Shown here one piece after another: positions 34,324 through 46,710 of a stretch of DNA of 64,000 nucleotides. This stretch comes from Hygrophila difformis. Taxonomy: Eukaryota > Streptophyta > Magnoliopsida > Lamiales > Acanthaceae. Each line of letters opens with the position of its first letter. Position 1 is the first letter of the stretch. Both the position numbers and the translations under genes were made by a program. The notes beneath the pieces are model-generated. The model ran no database searches. It was not told where the DNA came from and saw only the letters and a program-made list of their open reading frames with translations. Location of the stretch: NCBI GenBank assembly GCA_030278955.1, contig JAOANR010000002.1:28382057-28446056 (forward strand). The letters are read 5' to 3'.

Positions 34324-36639
34324 TAGCAGGTGAGACATTTCGCCACGAAGTCTGCCACTTCCTTCTTCATTCCCGGCCACCAATAGATCTTCTTCAGATC
34401 TTTGTAAAGTTTGTCGCCTCTGGGGTGCACTGAATATGGCGTGTTGTGCCCTTCCTCCATCAACCTTCGCTTCAACTCGGCACATTTAAGGGGCACACAC
34501 CATCTTCCTTTGAAACGAATGCTTCCATCCTCGTGGACAGCAAATCCTATTGCCTTTCCTTCGGCAATATACCCCTTTATCTTCTCGAGTTTAGCGTCGC
34601 CCGATTGGGCGAGCTTAATCTCGTCCAATATTGGAGTTTCTACGACCATTGCGTTGATCGTTTCACTCACTGTGCCAGGATGCACAAGTTCCAACTCCAA
34701 TCTTGCCAACTCCATGTACAATGCCGACGGAATTACCAACGAGTTTGTCACGTGTTGGGTTTTCCGACTTAGGGCATCGGCTACCACATTCGCCTTCCCC
34801 TCGTGGTATACTATCTCTAAATCGTAATCCTTAATAAGTTCCAACCACCTTCGCTGTCTCAAATTCAACTCCTTCTGAGTGAATATATATTTCAAGCTCC
34901 TGTGGTCGGTGAACATTCGACACTTCCGCCCATAAAGATAATGTCTCCATATCTTCAGAGCGAAAACGACCGCTGCCAACTCCAGGTCATGTGTCGGATA
35001 ATTCTCCTCGTGAGGTTTCAGTTGGCGGATGCATACGCTACGACTTTCGAGTCTTGCATCAAAACACAACCTAAACCTTCCTTTGAAGCATCGCTGTAAA
35101 CTTCGAAGTCACCATTCTCTGATGGTAGTGTTAATACGGGTGTGGTTGTGAGTCGTTTCTTCAGCTCTTGAAACGCTGTCTCACACGCTTCGGTCCACTT
35201 GTATTTTGCTCCTTTCTTAAGTAGCTGGGTCAAAGGTCGTGCAATCCTTGAAAAGTCCTTCACAAATCGTCTATAATACCCAGCCAATCCAAGGAAACTC
35301 CTTATTTCCGTTGGACTCTTCGGAGTTGCCCACTCCGTCACGGCAGAAACCTTTGCCGGATCCACTGATACTCCATCAGCGGATACTATGTCTCCGAGAA
35401 ATGCCACTTCTTTCAACCAGAAATCGCATTTCGACAGCTTGCCGTATAGCTGATTTCTTCGCAAGATTTCTAACACTTGATGTAAGTGTTGGGCATGCTC
35501 TTCCTCGCTCTTTGAGTAGATCAGGATGTCGTCGATGAACACTACGACGCACTGATCTAACAATTCTCGGAACACGTTGTTCATGAGATTCATGAACATG
35601 GCCGGAGCATTTGTTAACCCGAAGGATAACACTGTGAACTCGTAATGGCCATATCGCGTTCGAAACGCCGTCTTCGGAATGTCCTTCTCAGCGATCCTCA
35701 ATTGATGATACCCAGATCGCAAATCGATCTTCGAGAATACTGAAGCTCCCTTCAGCTGATCAAACAGATCCTCTATTCTCGGCAGGGGGTATTTATTCTT
35801 GATGGTCACTTGGTTCAATCCCCGGTAATCTATGCAAAGACGTAGTCCTCCGTCTTTCTTCTTGACAAATAAAACCGGTGCTCCCCAGGGGGACGTACTC
35901 GGCCTTATATACCCCTTTCCTAACAGCTCCTCGAGTTGGTCTTTTAACTCCTTCATTTCCAGTGGTGCCATCCGGTACGGAGCTTTTGAGACAGGCTCTG
36001 TCCCCGGGATGAGATCTATAGTGAATTCAAGATCTCTCTCAGGTGGCATGCCCGGAACGTCCTCAGGGAACACGTCCGGGTATTCTCTTACCACTGGGAT
36101 GCTGTCAACCTTGTTCTCTTCCGCCTCAAGGTTGTGCACATAGCACGCATATAGTTCATACCCCTTACGCATCAAGTCGCTTAGTTTAAGTGCACTAACG
36201 ATTTTGTTACTCTTCTTAGGGGGCTGAGAGTAAAAGATAACTCTCTTTCCCCTACTTTTTGACAAGGTGATCTTTTGTTTTTGGCATTCGATCACCGCTT
36301 TATACTGGGATAACCAATCCTTCCCCAGTATGATGTCAAAGTCTCTTAAGTTAAATTCTACTAAGTTCGCGAAGAATTCTACGTTCTTTATCACTATAGG
36401 AATTCCGTTATATCGTTTAGAGCAAGATACTACTTCTCTGAAGGCAATTGAATTCCTAAGCTAATTCTCTCGCACTTAGGTAGATCTAACTCAGGCACTA
36501 TCCTTGATGCTATGATCGAGCAACTAGCTCCATAATCAAATAGAACTCTAAGGGGTGTATTCAAAACGTGAAATGTACCTGCCATCACTTCTCCTTGCGC
36601 AGGCACGTCCGCTTGGTTAACCACATTGAGCCTCCCCAC
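34323..36639 (-). pseudogene. gypsy-2 pol: protease, RT, RNase H, integrase zinc region
   Basis: The protease begins near 36639 (FDYGAS, so the catalytic DSG is changed to DYG at about 36535). A one-base deletion near 36440 shifts the frame. RT is open from 36394 to 35018 with [15 protein letters not shown], the polymerase motif FIDDILIYS (about 35540-35514) and [11 protein letters not shown] one-base deletion at 35027 (after VVAYAS) shifts into RNase H ([25 protein letters not shown]). The integrase zinc region keeps both cysteines (AKCLTC). The protein is close to gypsy-1 throughout. Confidence 0.9.
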
Positions 36640-36702
36640 AGGGCGTCCTTGGTTGCCCTGCTGGTTCGCATTCTGCTGCTGGTTTTGCTGTTGGTTTTGA
36701 TT

Positions 36703-37898
36703 CTACGGGGGCGGAGGTCGTTGGTTCTGGTTCTGGTTCTGCGGCCTATTTTGAGGGGGTCTGTATCCCTGGTTATTTCCGTTCCGCCCGTTTTGATTTT
36801 GAGTCTGTTCTTGCCCCGTGACCAAATCATCCCTTCTCGTTATGTTCTCAAGCCTAGTCCGGCAATCCCGTCGAACGTGACCCATTCGACCACATCGGTA
36901 GCAGGCACCCTGTTGCGGGCATCCCCTCGCCAGATGGGGTCGTCCACATCTTGGGCAGGGTGGTACCGGATCTTCCTGGTTAAACCTCCTCCCATTGTTG
37001 TTTTGTTGGGGCCTATTCGGCCCTCTCCGCTGTTCGTTCCTTCCAGTGTTGTTCTCGCTTCTCGAGTCCCGGTTCCTCTTGTCTTGGGGACCCCTGCTGG
37101 ACTCCCCACTCACCCTTCTCTTCAGTTGTTGCACACGCGCTACCGCCACAGCGCGGTCATACACAGCTTGCAAATCGGGGTAGTGTACCCCCGCATCACC
37201 TCGCGAACAGACAGGTTCAGCCCCATCTCGAACTTTTGTGCCTTTTCTTCATCAGTGGGCACTAGCCTTGGTGCGAACCTCACCAGCTCCTTAAAACGTG
37301 TGTAGTATTCTTGCACAGTTTGGCCTCCTTGCTTCAGCGACAGAAACTCTTCGTACATCGCTGATTTGGTACTCAGGGGATAGAATCGATCCCTGAGCAT
37401 CTCCATCATTTCCGCCCATGAGTAGGGCTCGTCATCCTCCGTCAGTTTGGCTTGTGTCGCCTGCCACCAGTCGTCAGCTTCGCCTCCCAAGTAGTATGAG
37501 GCGACGTGCACTCTTTCTCCTTCCGGACACTTGACTGCTCCCAGCAGCTTGTCGAAAGTCCGGATCCACTCCTCCAGTTTAGCTGGATCCTCCTCACCAG
37601 CATAGTGGGGCGGCTGGTAAGGATTCACCATCGCCAAGTAGTTGGGGCGAGCTTGGGGCGGAGGTACCGCCGCAGCTTGGCCCTGGTTGACTTGCGCGTT
37701 TCCTAGCGCAATCCAAACCTCCTCTATCGTCCGAAGACGATCGCCCACATTGTTCGGTGCGGGGGCGTCCCGCGCACCTTGGGGTTGTTCCTGTACAGGT
37801 TGGGCCGGTTCCGTGACATTTGGAGGTATTTCGGTAGGTGTTTCAGTGGTGGTTTGGGGAGCGGGTTGAGTTCTTCCTCTTCCTCTTCCCCTGGGTGC
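36703..37898 (-). pseudogene. gypsy-2 gag
   Basis: The start is the minus-strand ATG at 37898 (MAPRGRGRGRTQ), a basic N-terminus followed by a proline/threonine-rich region. The gag domain (YLAMVNPYQPPHY, EEWIRTFDKLLGA, VASYYLGGEADDWWQ, VQEYYTRFKELV) is intact to about 37180. A one-base deletion at the REVMRG block shifts the frame. The nucleocapsid then reads with two knuckles, CX2CX3HX4C (CPRCGRPHLARGC) and CX2CX4HX4C (CYRCGRMGHVRRDC), followed by an N/Q-rich tail ending at TAG 36703. It is far better preserved than gypsy-1 gag. Confidence 0.9.
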
Positions 37899-38257
37899 CA
37901 TTCTGGTACAAATAGGGTGGATTAGGACTTGTGAATTTAACATATAGTCTAAGCAATTTCTATAAATGTATATATGTGTTTTGTAATTTAAAACGTGGTG
38001 CTCGATCGAACTAAGAAGCGTCCGTACGCTTCGGGGTTTTATTTTAGTTTGTTTTATTTTATTTCGAATTTTTTTTTGTACGGACAGGTCTGTCGGCTTT
38101 TTTTTTTTGTGCGGACATGTCTGTCCGTATTTTTTTTTTTTGATAATTTTGGGCTGAAGGATTTAAAAAAAAATCAACTTGCATTTTATTCCTTTAAAAG
38201 AAATTTAATACAAGTAATAGGATGCGCAAAATAAATGTACTATCTAAGACAAAGTAT

Positions 38258-38857
38258 CTAAAAGATGTCTGCGTCCTCTGGCAGAGTAGCGAGGTCTTCC
38301 ATAGGATCATCCTCATCAGAGACCTGGCCGGTGCCCAAGGGTCCATGAAACACTGGGGATGGTGGATCAACGGCTTCCAGAACTGGTTCCGGTGACTCCT
38401 CTAGATGGTTCTCCACGGGGCCCGGGTTTGGCGACGGGCGGACCATGTGGGGCCAGAGTCCAAGGGTTCCGTAGCGTCCACGGATAAGGCCGGATGGGCT
38501 CTCTACTGGGGGTGTTGGGCTTCGTGGTCCCATCAAATGGTCTTCCACAGGGCTATATGGTACTACTATATCAGTGAGGTCAAGCAGGTCCGTCCCTAGA
38601 TCCTCGATTCTATCTATCATCGCATCACTCCGTTCGATAAGTTTTTGCACTTGAGTTTCTAAGTCTTTTATGCGATATTGATCAGCGGCTCTCAAGTTCA
38701 GGAAGTGTTGGAGGTCAGCTTCCCTTAAGTCTCCCATTTGGTGCAGATTTGCCTCCAAGTGAGCTATACGATTTTTCATTTGTTGTATGGTTTGTTGGGA
38801 GTCAAGGTGAACGTTCATCATTTTGATCATCAACTGCATCATATCTTGACTAGCCAT
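38258..38857 (-). CDS. Pre-gag coiled-coil protein of gypsy-2 (extra ORF, function unknown)
   Basis: This 199-residue frame starts MASQDMMQLMIKMMN and has a long heptad-like region (about residues 15-95, with QQTIQQMKNRIAHLEANL and KDLETQVQKLIER). A proline-rich middle follows (about residues 98-175, several SP/PP motifs), then an acidic end (SDEDDPMEDLATLPED). It sits between the primer-binding site and gag, as in gypsy-1, and is fully open. The gypsy-1 version keeps both ends and lacks most of the middle. Not a recognised retroelement domain. The spacing of about 360 bases to the gag ATG leaves room for a separate initiation or a spliced transcript; this is inference. Confidence 0.72.
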   Translation of the reverse strand: MASQDMMQLMIKMMNVHLDSQQTIQQMKNRIAHLEANLHQMGDLREADLQHFLNLRAADQYRIKDLETQVQKLIERSDAMIDRIEDLGTDLLDLTDIVVPYSPVEDHLMGPRSPTPPVESPSGLIRGRYGTLGLWPHMVRPSPNPGPVENHLEESPEPVLEAVDPPSPVFHGPLGTGQVSDEDDPMEDLATLPEDADIF

Positions 38858-39210
38858 CTAGCGTAAGCAAAAGATCTAAGTTAACATTCGCCAAGATTCT
38901 AGGTTAAATTTCACCAAGATCCTAAGTTCAAGTTCGCCAAGATTCTAAGTTCAAATTCGCCAAGATTCTAAGTTCATAAAAGAGATGCAATATGCAAATG
39001 CAAGTGATGATCCCCCCAAAAATAATTTAATGCACCATATATATATTTTTCCCATGGGTTTTAAAAATAACAATTTCTCCATGGAAATAATACTTTAAAA
39101 TTTAAAATAATAGTCGAAACATTAATAATAATTTAAAAATAATAATGGTTTAAAAATAATAGTTTAAAAATAACAATGGTTTAAAAATAATACTTTAAAA
39201 ATAGCCGGGC

Positions 39211-39222
39211 TCTGATACCAAC
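39211..39222 (-). promoter_or_regulatory. gypsy-2 primer-binding site
   Basis: On the minus strand TTGGTATCAGAGC lies just after the LTR end; complementary to initiator tRNA-Met. Confidence 0.9.
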
Positions 39223-39223
39223 T

Positions 39224-41824
39224 TGTAACACCCCGATTTTTGGTCACCCAGGTCGGGATGTCACCGCCACATTCCCCTAGTAGGACACGGTTTCTCCGAG
39301 CTTACTAAAGGAATGCAAGGCTAGGTATTGCAGTATTTAAAACATTTAAAGCATTCAAAACAGCCCATACAATATAGCTCGAAAATAATAATATCATAGC
39401 GCAGCGGAAATAATATTTAAGTATAGTATTGCAGCGGAAAATGTAAATAGGGCCGACATGGCCAAAACACGGGTTAAACAGGCCCGTTCATAATATAGTT
39501 TAATGTACGAAATCAAAACAAAGTAATGTTCCCAAAATCCCATGCATGAATCGTGCTCATACATGCTTATTTCACATACTCTGTAAGAAAAAGGAATAAA
39601 AATGGTTTGGTCAGCACAACTTGCTGAGTAAGTTAACACGTGCATGATCGTAGGGTTTAAAAGCCATTAATTTAATATTTAAATAAAACATGGTAATAAC
39701 ATAAATAATTCAGTTTAATCTAATCGACTATCCAATTTGCATAATTCAATTCAGGGCTTCCTTTAACAACACATTTCACATAATCTAAAATAAAAGCCAT
39801 AATTTAAATAAGCATTTAAATAATTTAATGGGACAATAAAACATAATTTAATTTAATTTAAATTTCCCCCTTACATTCCAGATTTAGTATTTCAAGTATT
39901 TCACGATTGCATCGCAATCTCAACAAGTCTAGCCGGTAGCCCGGCGGCCGCAACCGTATCAGCCATACCCAGTACCACTCCGGAGCCTCGGGAAACCCAT
40001 GTGGATATTCTCGAGAGTGTAGGCTCTATATCTCATGCCGTTTTGGCAATATCATATCTCAAATTTAGCGCGCGGGGTCACCATCGTCCATAAAGGCACG
40101 AAGTGAAGCAGTTAGGGGGCACCCTGCAGAGCACTCACCCCTAATTTTAATTATCAAGTTTGTAAGGGATTTAATTTCAAAAATCTGATTCCAATTTTAT
40201 TTACTTAAAAATAATATTTCAATTTATTTCAACCCTAAAGATTAATTCCATGTTTCAACAAGATTTCAATATTTGGTTTCCGGTAAACTACAGTTTACTC
40301 TAAAATTCGTCTAAAATCAGATTTAATTCCAAAAATTCTGAAATTTCACGAATGACTCTGAAACATCGAGATCTACAACTTTCGTGTTTTAACTTTTTCA
40401 ATCCGAGATACTGAAATAGGTCAAAAATACCAATTTTCACAGAAACACAAATCTATCCAAATTTTGTATGTCACAGTTTAAAGATAATGAAATCTACCAT
40501 AGCAAATCAACTCCAAATTTGATGAAATTTTACAGAGACCATCGTAAGACATTTATCTACAACTTTCATGTTCAGCCAAAGATCTAAATCGGTCTGGAAC
40601 CTATGTCAAAAACGTGATCAAGATCGGACCTAAGTTCTGTCAAGAATTTCAAGATCCAGTTTCAAGCAGTTCGGTTTCGGTTGGTTTTCACATATCAAAT
40701 CGTCTCTAAAAATTTTGAAACGTTTACAGTAGATAGACCTAAGCCTTAGGAACATTATTCATGTTTTAAGTTTTTCCGTTTGAAGTCGTTTTAAGGTTCA
40801 GAAAAATTCGACAAAACTGTTGCGCCGGTAAAAACATACATTGGCAGATTTACGATCTCTTGTTAAATCTTTTAGTTTCGAACATTTTAATTCCTCCCAA
40901 AACCATGTAAGGTTAACTTACAGATTAATTGTCATCCGGGGTCGTCTATTTCGAAGGCGTGGCTTCCAGTCCACCGTTTCTCCTCTCCGTTCGTCGGGTT
41001 CTACATTCTAGATCCAATTCGAGGTGTAGAAAGGAAAAGGGGAAGATTAGGATTCGTTTTCGAATCATATATTGAACATGGATTGGATCGGGACTTACCA
41101 CAACACTGGAGATCTTGAAATTTTCATCCAACAGTCCAAGCCTTGGTTTCGTGCCTCCGACGACTCCGGATTTAGGGTTTCGAATGTGTAGAGAGTTTTA
41201 GGGTTTTGTAAAAGTGTTCGGGGCTTCCAAGGGAGCTTATTTATAGATAGCTAAGACCTAGGGCGTCTAAGATCTGACCCTAAGGGTCTCGAGTCGAAAG
41301 ACGTTCAACCGAAAGTCGAAAAATCCGCGTTCGGGCGAGAGATTCACGCAACAACCAAATCTGTGGGGTGGCGCGGCCGTGGCGCGCCCAATGCCTATTG
41401 ACCGCGCGGCCACCGCGCCGACTTCGCCTGGACTTCGGTCCGGACGGGTCGTGCGATCCGTCGTGCTTTTCCTCCTCTCTTTCGGATTTCTATCCCTCTA
41501 TGCTCCCGAATTCTGAGTTCCGGGGTATCTCCGGGTTTCATACTTTCTCTCTAAAGTTCTACTCGGGTCTAATTGGATGTTGGACTCGAATTCTCGAGTT
41601 CATTGGTGTCGGGTTTCGGTATACAATTTATTTACCTTTAATAATTCCTTTTATTTAATTAAATTCATTTAATTCCTTTTTAAGTAAAAATCTCATTTCT
41701 CATTTCCTTATCTTTATTTATTTCTTTATTTGCTGGATTTATTTATTTATGGTATTTATTGTATTTATTGTTTATTTATTTAATTATTGTTTTATTTTAT
41801 GTTGGAAAATTCTTGGGTATTACA
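39224..41824 (-). repeat. gypsy-2 5' LTR
   Basis: Edges TGTAACACCCC and GGGTATTACA. Full-length partner of 30394-32951. Confidence 0.92.
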
Positions 41825-41829
41825 TAGGG

Positions 41830-43503
41830 GCGTCCGATTTAGTCACTTTGTAACGAAACGTAAAAACCGAACCTAAAAACCCTATCTTGCGCAATTTCTA
41901 AAATCCGATTAAAACTCATATTTCGAGAATCCAATCTGAGAAACTCAAAATTAGATTTTTGGTCCTAACACATTAATCTATGTTGTGTAAAAATTTCAGC
42001 CATTTTCATCAATGTTTGCTACCCCAAATCGATCCGAACATAAACTGTGATTTGAAAACTTTTCGAAAATCTGACAGTGTTGATGTCCGAACTTGATGAG
42101 CCCGTTTCTATATTTTTCTAGTCTGAATTGATCTTCGCAATCTAAATGAAAGTTGTAGATAATTATGTCTAGTATGTACATATAAAATTTCAGAATTTTT
42201 GGAGTCCATTTGTTATGTCAAAATGTCGATTTTCTAAACTGTAGTAATCCTGAATCCTGACGGTGTACATGTTGTGCAACAAACTCGATTTTTGACATGT
42301 TTCCTCAACTTATTACGGAATTGTTAAAACACAAAAGTTGTTCGTTAGGGTGTTTTTGGTATACTGTAAAAATTTCAGAATTTTTGGACTTGAAATGAAT
42401 TTTTAAATTAAAAAGGCGTAAACTATGACGCCAAACGATTTTAAATCGAAGAGATTTTGAAATTTCGAAACAAACGGTCGAGACCTTGAAATACGATACA
42501 TCTATACTTTTGAAAAATCCCGTTACACTAAATTGAAACATATGAGATACTTCGGCGGAGGGTGAGTGCTCTGCAGGGTGCCCCTCTAGCCTTTCTCTTC
42601 GGGCCTATAATGGACGAGAGAAATTAGATGAGATACTACGCCAAAACGGCATTGAGATACGGCCTACACTCTCGGGATTATCCGTATGGATTTCCTGAGG
42701 CTCCGGAGTGTTTTGGGTATGGCAAATACGGTTGCGGCCGTCGGATGACCGGCTAAACTTGACGAGATTGTGATGCAATCGTGAAATACTTGAAATACTG
42801 GAAATACTTGAAATACGAAACGGTTGCGGCCGCCGGATGACCGGCTACACTAAATATTGAGAAACGGTGATGTAACGGGGAAAATTAAAAGACTTAATAC
42901 TTTTTACGTATTTATTTATTTATTCTTGTCTTTAAATTTTGCATTTAAATGTCTTAAATTTTATAACATGTTAAATTATCATATATGAATTTAATGCATG
43001 TTCAGGTATACGATTAAATTATTTATTGGTAAATGGAATATTTTTCTATGCTATGCCTAGGAGTAAAATTTAATTATTTAATTAAACTCCTTTATTGCTA
43101 TGTTAGGATCGACTTACTCAGTATTTTATATACTGATAAAATTATTATTTTCCTTTTTCTTTTAGAGTACGGAGATAATGCATAGCATGTGCATTGGGGG
43201 ATGGAAAAATTTAAACATTATTTTATCGCTTTTTATGATACTTGCATATCGGGCATGTAAATTCCGAGTTTTGGCCATGTCGGCCCACTTTACATTTTCC
43301 GCTGCGATATATTATTATTAATATTATTATGTGTGTGGATGAGACTTATTTATTATATTTTAAATAAATTCCGGACTTATTTTTAAATCTTTTTGCAATA
43401 CTTATTGCCTTTCATCTCCTTAGCAAGCTCGGAGAACCCATGTCTTGCTAGGGAGGTGTGGCGGTGACATCCCGGCCTGGGTTATCAAATCCGGGGTGTT
43501 ACA
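41830..43503 (+). repeat. gypsy-3 3' LTR, second part
   Basis: It continues from TAGGGGCGTCCGAT after the gypsy-2 duplication and ends at the shared terminal block (43428-43503). It contains two copies of the GCCGG/GTCGG-N4-CCGGC hairpin (42740-42753, 42832-42845). It is homologous to 1-1348. Confidence 0.88.
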
Positions 43504-43825
43504 GGGATAACCCAACATATAACCGATGAGACTTTAACATATATATATATATCTACTACTTCTACTTCTATCTATCTACTACTATATAAGAGAAGTACTT
43601 CCAAAACTTGACAAATGGAATTTGATTATTGACCGTTGGATTGGACATTGAATTAACATTACCACCGTTGGATTAAATTTCTCTTTATACATCTGTCTTT
43701 CCCTTCGTTTCCATTTCTCTTTATACATGGGCTTTTCGATCCAGTTCTCAAATGTCGCTGCCTTCATCGATCTCTCTGTCTCGCCTCCCACACACCATGA
43801 CCATTCGCGCCGCCGCCGCCGTCGT

Positions 43826-43909
43826 CCTCTCTTCCGCCCCGTCGCGCCGCCGGCCTCTCTTCCGCCCCGTCGCGCCGCCGGCCTCTCTTCCGCCCCGTCG
43901 TGCCGCCGG
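43826..43909. repeat. 28-bp tandem repeat, three units
   Basis: CCTCTCTTCCGCCCCGTCG plus CGCCGCCGG repeats at 43826, 43854 and 43882 within a GC-rich captured leader. Long open frames here on both strands reflect GC content, not a proven gene. Confidence 0.88.
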
Positions 43910-44709
43910 CCTCGTCCTCTTTTCTCGAATCGCTTCTTAGTCTGCACTCCAATCCATCTCACACTGGCTCCGTTCCTCCTCAACCCTAATTCCCACTCCC
44001 ATTCCCGTTCGGTAGCCCTCTTCCCGATCATTACAGAAGCCCTAACGGGCGGACCCGTCACCGACGGCGTCTCCGCCAGCCCGCCACCACTTCCTCCCTT
44101 GTTTCCGCCGTCGTTATGAAAGCTACGCCGGTTTGGTGGGTCGGGTTCTCCCACTTTTCCCCTCTCTTCCTCTCAAAATCAGATTGAAAAATCGAAGCGA
44201 GGCACACGGCGGCGGACCAGTCGGGTTGAGGAACTTCAATTGTTAAAGATGACAATTCGAAAATTTACAAATGCTGTGGTGTTTACATTTTCACTGGGAA
44301 CTGAACTCTTAAATGGATTTCTATTGATTTTCAGTGTGTAGTTAATTATTTTGATGCTTGTTATGGCGTGCCTCTTAGGTTCTCAGTTGTGGAGTAAGAT
44401 GGAGTCGTGTGTTTTGTTCCCATTGCTCTTTTATGTTTATTTCTGTTTCTTATCAATGGAAGGAGCATTTTGTTCTCAGTCCATTTCGTGAATGATTTTA
44501 GGCGTATGAATCTCTTGAATATTTTAGTATATGAACACTGTTTTCAGCAGAATGACTGCAATTACATATGGTTGTGATGGACAGGGCTAGCAACGAGCAT
44601 TATTAAATGTCGTTTGGTTATTTTTTGTTTGCTATCTTCTGTTGATTCAATGCATCTGTTGTCCTGCATTATTTCACTATTGATGCTTTTTTGTGTGCCA
44701 TCACTTTCA

Positions 44710-45462
44710 GCGTTGTGATGTCTCCATCTTGCTAGATGATAGCAACAGAACAAAAGATCAGTCTACTGAGCGGCACGCTGTTCCAAATCAAACGCTTAAG
44801 GGGTTCGTCTATATTGATCAAATAAAGGAAGTGCTTGAGAAAGCATGTCCCGGGGTGGTTTCTTGTGCTGACATACTAGCACTTGCAGTCCGTGATGCTA
44901 TTGCTTTGGTATGAACAAGTGAAATTGTTTATTTTTCAATACAATGAACTCATTTGTGTTGCCTTAAAATCTGAATAGCAATTTTAGGCATGCAAGTATG
45001 TGCAATTTTTAGTGTACTTTCCCTGCTATGGAGCACATGTCTAAGTGCACTTGACATAGTAGACACTTATCACTCAGCGTTGAATGAGAACTATGGGGAA
45101 AAAATTGCTTTATTTTTCTGCAGTTGTTTCTGTCAATCAAAATCTCATCTTGTAATCTATGTTATATTGTCTCATTTATACATGATCACATTCTTAGTTC
45201 CATCAATTTAACTATGTCTAATGTGCAATTGGATATCTAGACCTTTTCTCAGTTGTAAGCTTTGAGTTAATGCACTCATTTACTGCAGTCTGGAGGACTG
45301 TATTACCCAGTTTTGACAGGAAGAAGAGATATCATTCAGTCATTCAAAGATAAAGCTATTGAAGGAATACCCAAACCAGACAGTAATATATGAGAAACGC
45401 TTCGTCTCTTTGGTCAGCGTGGCTTTAACGAGAGGGAGACAGTCGCTCTTTTGGGCTTACTC
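44710..45462 (+). pseudogene. Class III peroxidase fragment
   Basis: Class III peroxidases are secreted heme enzymes of the cell wall. Exon 44710-44909 follows a TTTCAG acceptor and encodes [12 protein letters not shown], then [23 protein letters not shown], the distal-side conserved blocks. It ends at a GT donor. After an intron the next exon (from 45289) gives SGGLYYPVLTGRRD and EGIPKPDSNI. TGA at 45390-45392 interrupts before ETLRLFGQRGFNERETVALLG, just short of the proximal heme histidine region. The first exon with the catalytic Arg/His is absent, as is everything after. It is captured, not a functional gene. Confidence 0.9.
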
Positions 45463-45629
45463 TCCTTCTAAAACTTGTTTTCTTGTGGGCTTACTTGTGC
45501 TAAGTTTTCCTGAAGTTTTCCCTAGATCATTAAACCTGTTTAATTCCTTAGTGCATAGCCATTTATATATGCTCTATAGATTATAAGGTATGTATGCCAA
45601 TGGTTTTTTTAATTTTTTTTAAATGACAG

Positions 45630-45752
45630 ATGAGTGAGGACAATGCAGCTGCACAACAAGGCATTAATCAGGAATCCAGTATCCATGAGCCCTCAAGCAC
45701 TACCCATGAGCCCTCTATGCTTGCTTGTTATTATACATCGGCCCTAGAATAG
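45630..45752 (+). other. Unrecognised exon-like open frame
   Basis: A 40-residue frame (MSEDNAAAQQGINQESS...) starts right after a TGACAG acceptor-like site and ends TAG. It is rich in S, E and P. I do not recognise it; it may be another captured exon. Confidence 0.35.
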
Positions 45753-46538
45753 GTTTGTGAAACTAATATTTAAATTCTGCCCAATGTATTATATTATTTC
45801 GATTCTCTTGATTCTATAGCTATATGGCTTCGGTCTTCCATTAATAGCTTGCCAAATTTTCAGTTTCTCGAACGGCTCATCAACTTTTTGCACAATGGAA
45901 ATAAGGTTACTCCATTAAGAAAGTAATGGAAATAAGGTTTACAACAAATCTTTTACATAAACCTTATTGTGAGTGAGTTGCACAGGTTTGAAATTTAGAA
46001 AGGGAAGTTTGTAGATTTAGTTATCAAACATGAGGTTAATTGACATATAAATTTAGAAAGTTGCTGTGCATTTTTTAAGTAAATTGAGATTATGGTGACA
46101 GCGATTCTGGTGATAATTTAGAAAGTTGTGCTTTTTTTAACTAACTTTTTGGGTGTATCGATTACTGTTAATTGAAATTAAAGAATAATTTCTCTTTTCT
46201 TCAGCACTGTATTGCCACTATTGAAGGAATTTGTATACAATATAAGATGATGTCATACATATTCACTTAAGCTTTTAACTGAGATCATGATTCAGTAATT
46301 CTATTATAGCGTTGGAGTGTAAGGTCCCATTTGAATAATCTTGGTAGTAATTGGTGCTATCTATATTTCAATGCATCCAAGATCGACTATCTATGGATTG
46401 ATTTCTATTATATCTGCATACTATTATGTTTCACTTAACGAATTTAGGCATTTTTATGCCGCTGAATGTTTTAGATACAGTTGCATATACAACTTACCTA
46501 TCTTGGCTGCTAACACTTTCTTATTCACCATTTTACAG
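45753..46538. other. Helitron A filler, no gene seen
   Basis: AT-rich DNA. A duplicated phrase (GGAAATAAGGTT at about 45894 and 45928) is present. An open stretch before 46539 has no recognisable protein. Confidence 0.4.
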
Positions 46539-46679
46539 TCGGAATATCCAGATTTCACTCTCGGTGTTGGCATTGCTACAGTGACTGATTTACAGCTGAA
46601 TGTCCTGGGTTCTGTCTTGTCTCTTCTTGCTGTCGTCACCACATGCATTGCTCAAATTGTATCCTCCTATGTTGTTGAT

Positions 46680-46710
<31 letters not shown>

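Larger units (their letters stand above)
30394..41824 (-). mobile_element. gypsy-2: near-complete chromovirus, nested in the gypsy-3 LTR
   Basis: It is flanked by a perfect duplication TAGGG (30389-30393 and 41825-41829). LTRs lie at 30394-32951 and 39224-41824, with the coding strand minus. The order on that strand is 5' LTR (right), primer-binding site, pre-gag ORF, gag, protease, RT, RNase H, integrase, chromodomain-like tail, polypurine tract, 3' LTR. Same family as gypsy-1. About seven single-base lesions interrupt gag-pol. It is the youngest member of the nest by position. Confidence 0.93.
25540..43503 (+). mobile_element. gypsy-3: chromovirus with deleted interior, nested in the copia LTR
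   Basis: It is bounded by a perfect 5-bp duplication GGGAT (25535-25539 and 43504-43508), starts TGTAACGACCC and ends GTGTTACA. Its left LTR is truncated (25540 to about 26690). Its interior is reduced to an unrelated minus-strand segment (26691-28283) and the pol C-terminus (28284-29228). Its right LTR (29249-30393 and 41830-43503) is split by gypsy-2. Its LTR begins about 260 bp further upstream than in gypsy-1 and gypsy-2, immediately after the first polypurine tract. Confidence 0.88.
21912..43539 (-). mobile_element. Short-LTR Ty1/copia element, interrupted by gypsy-3
   Basis: The LTRs are about 118 bp: left 21912-22030; right 25454-25539 plus 43509-43539, split by gypsy-3. On the minus strand the LTR reads TGTTAAAGTC...TTTCTAACA. 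The primer-binding site (minus strand TGGTATCAGAGCC, 25441-25453) abuts the right LTR, and a polypurine tract (GAGGAGGGG) abuts the left LTR. The coding order is gag, protease, integrase, then part of RT; the rest of RT and RNase H is missing. Without the insert it is about 3.7 kb. The flanks TCTAT and TATAT are a near-match duplication in TA-rich DNA. Confidence 0.88.

Noticed and set aside
36568..37305. 245-codon plus-strand frame
   Set aside because: It is the antisense shadow of gypsy-2 gag and protease.
43582..44154. Long minus-strand open frame as a host gene
   Set aside because: It lies in a GC-rich captured leader with a 28-bp tandem repeat, is open in several frames on both strands, and has no recognisable domain.
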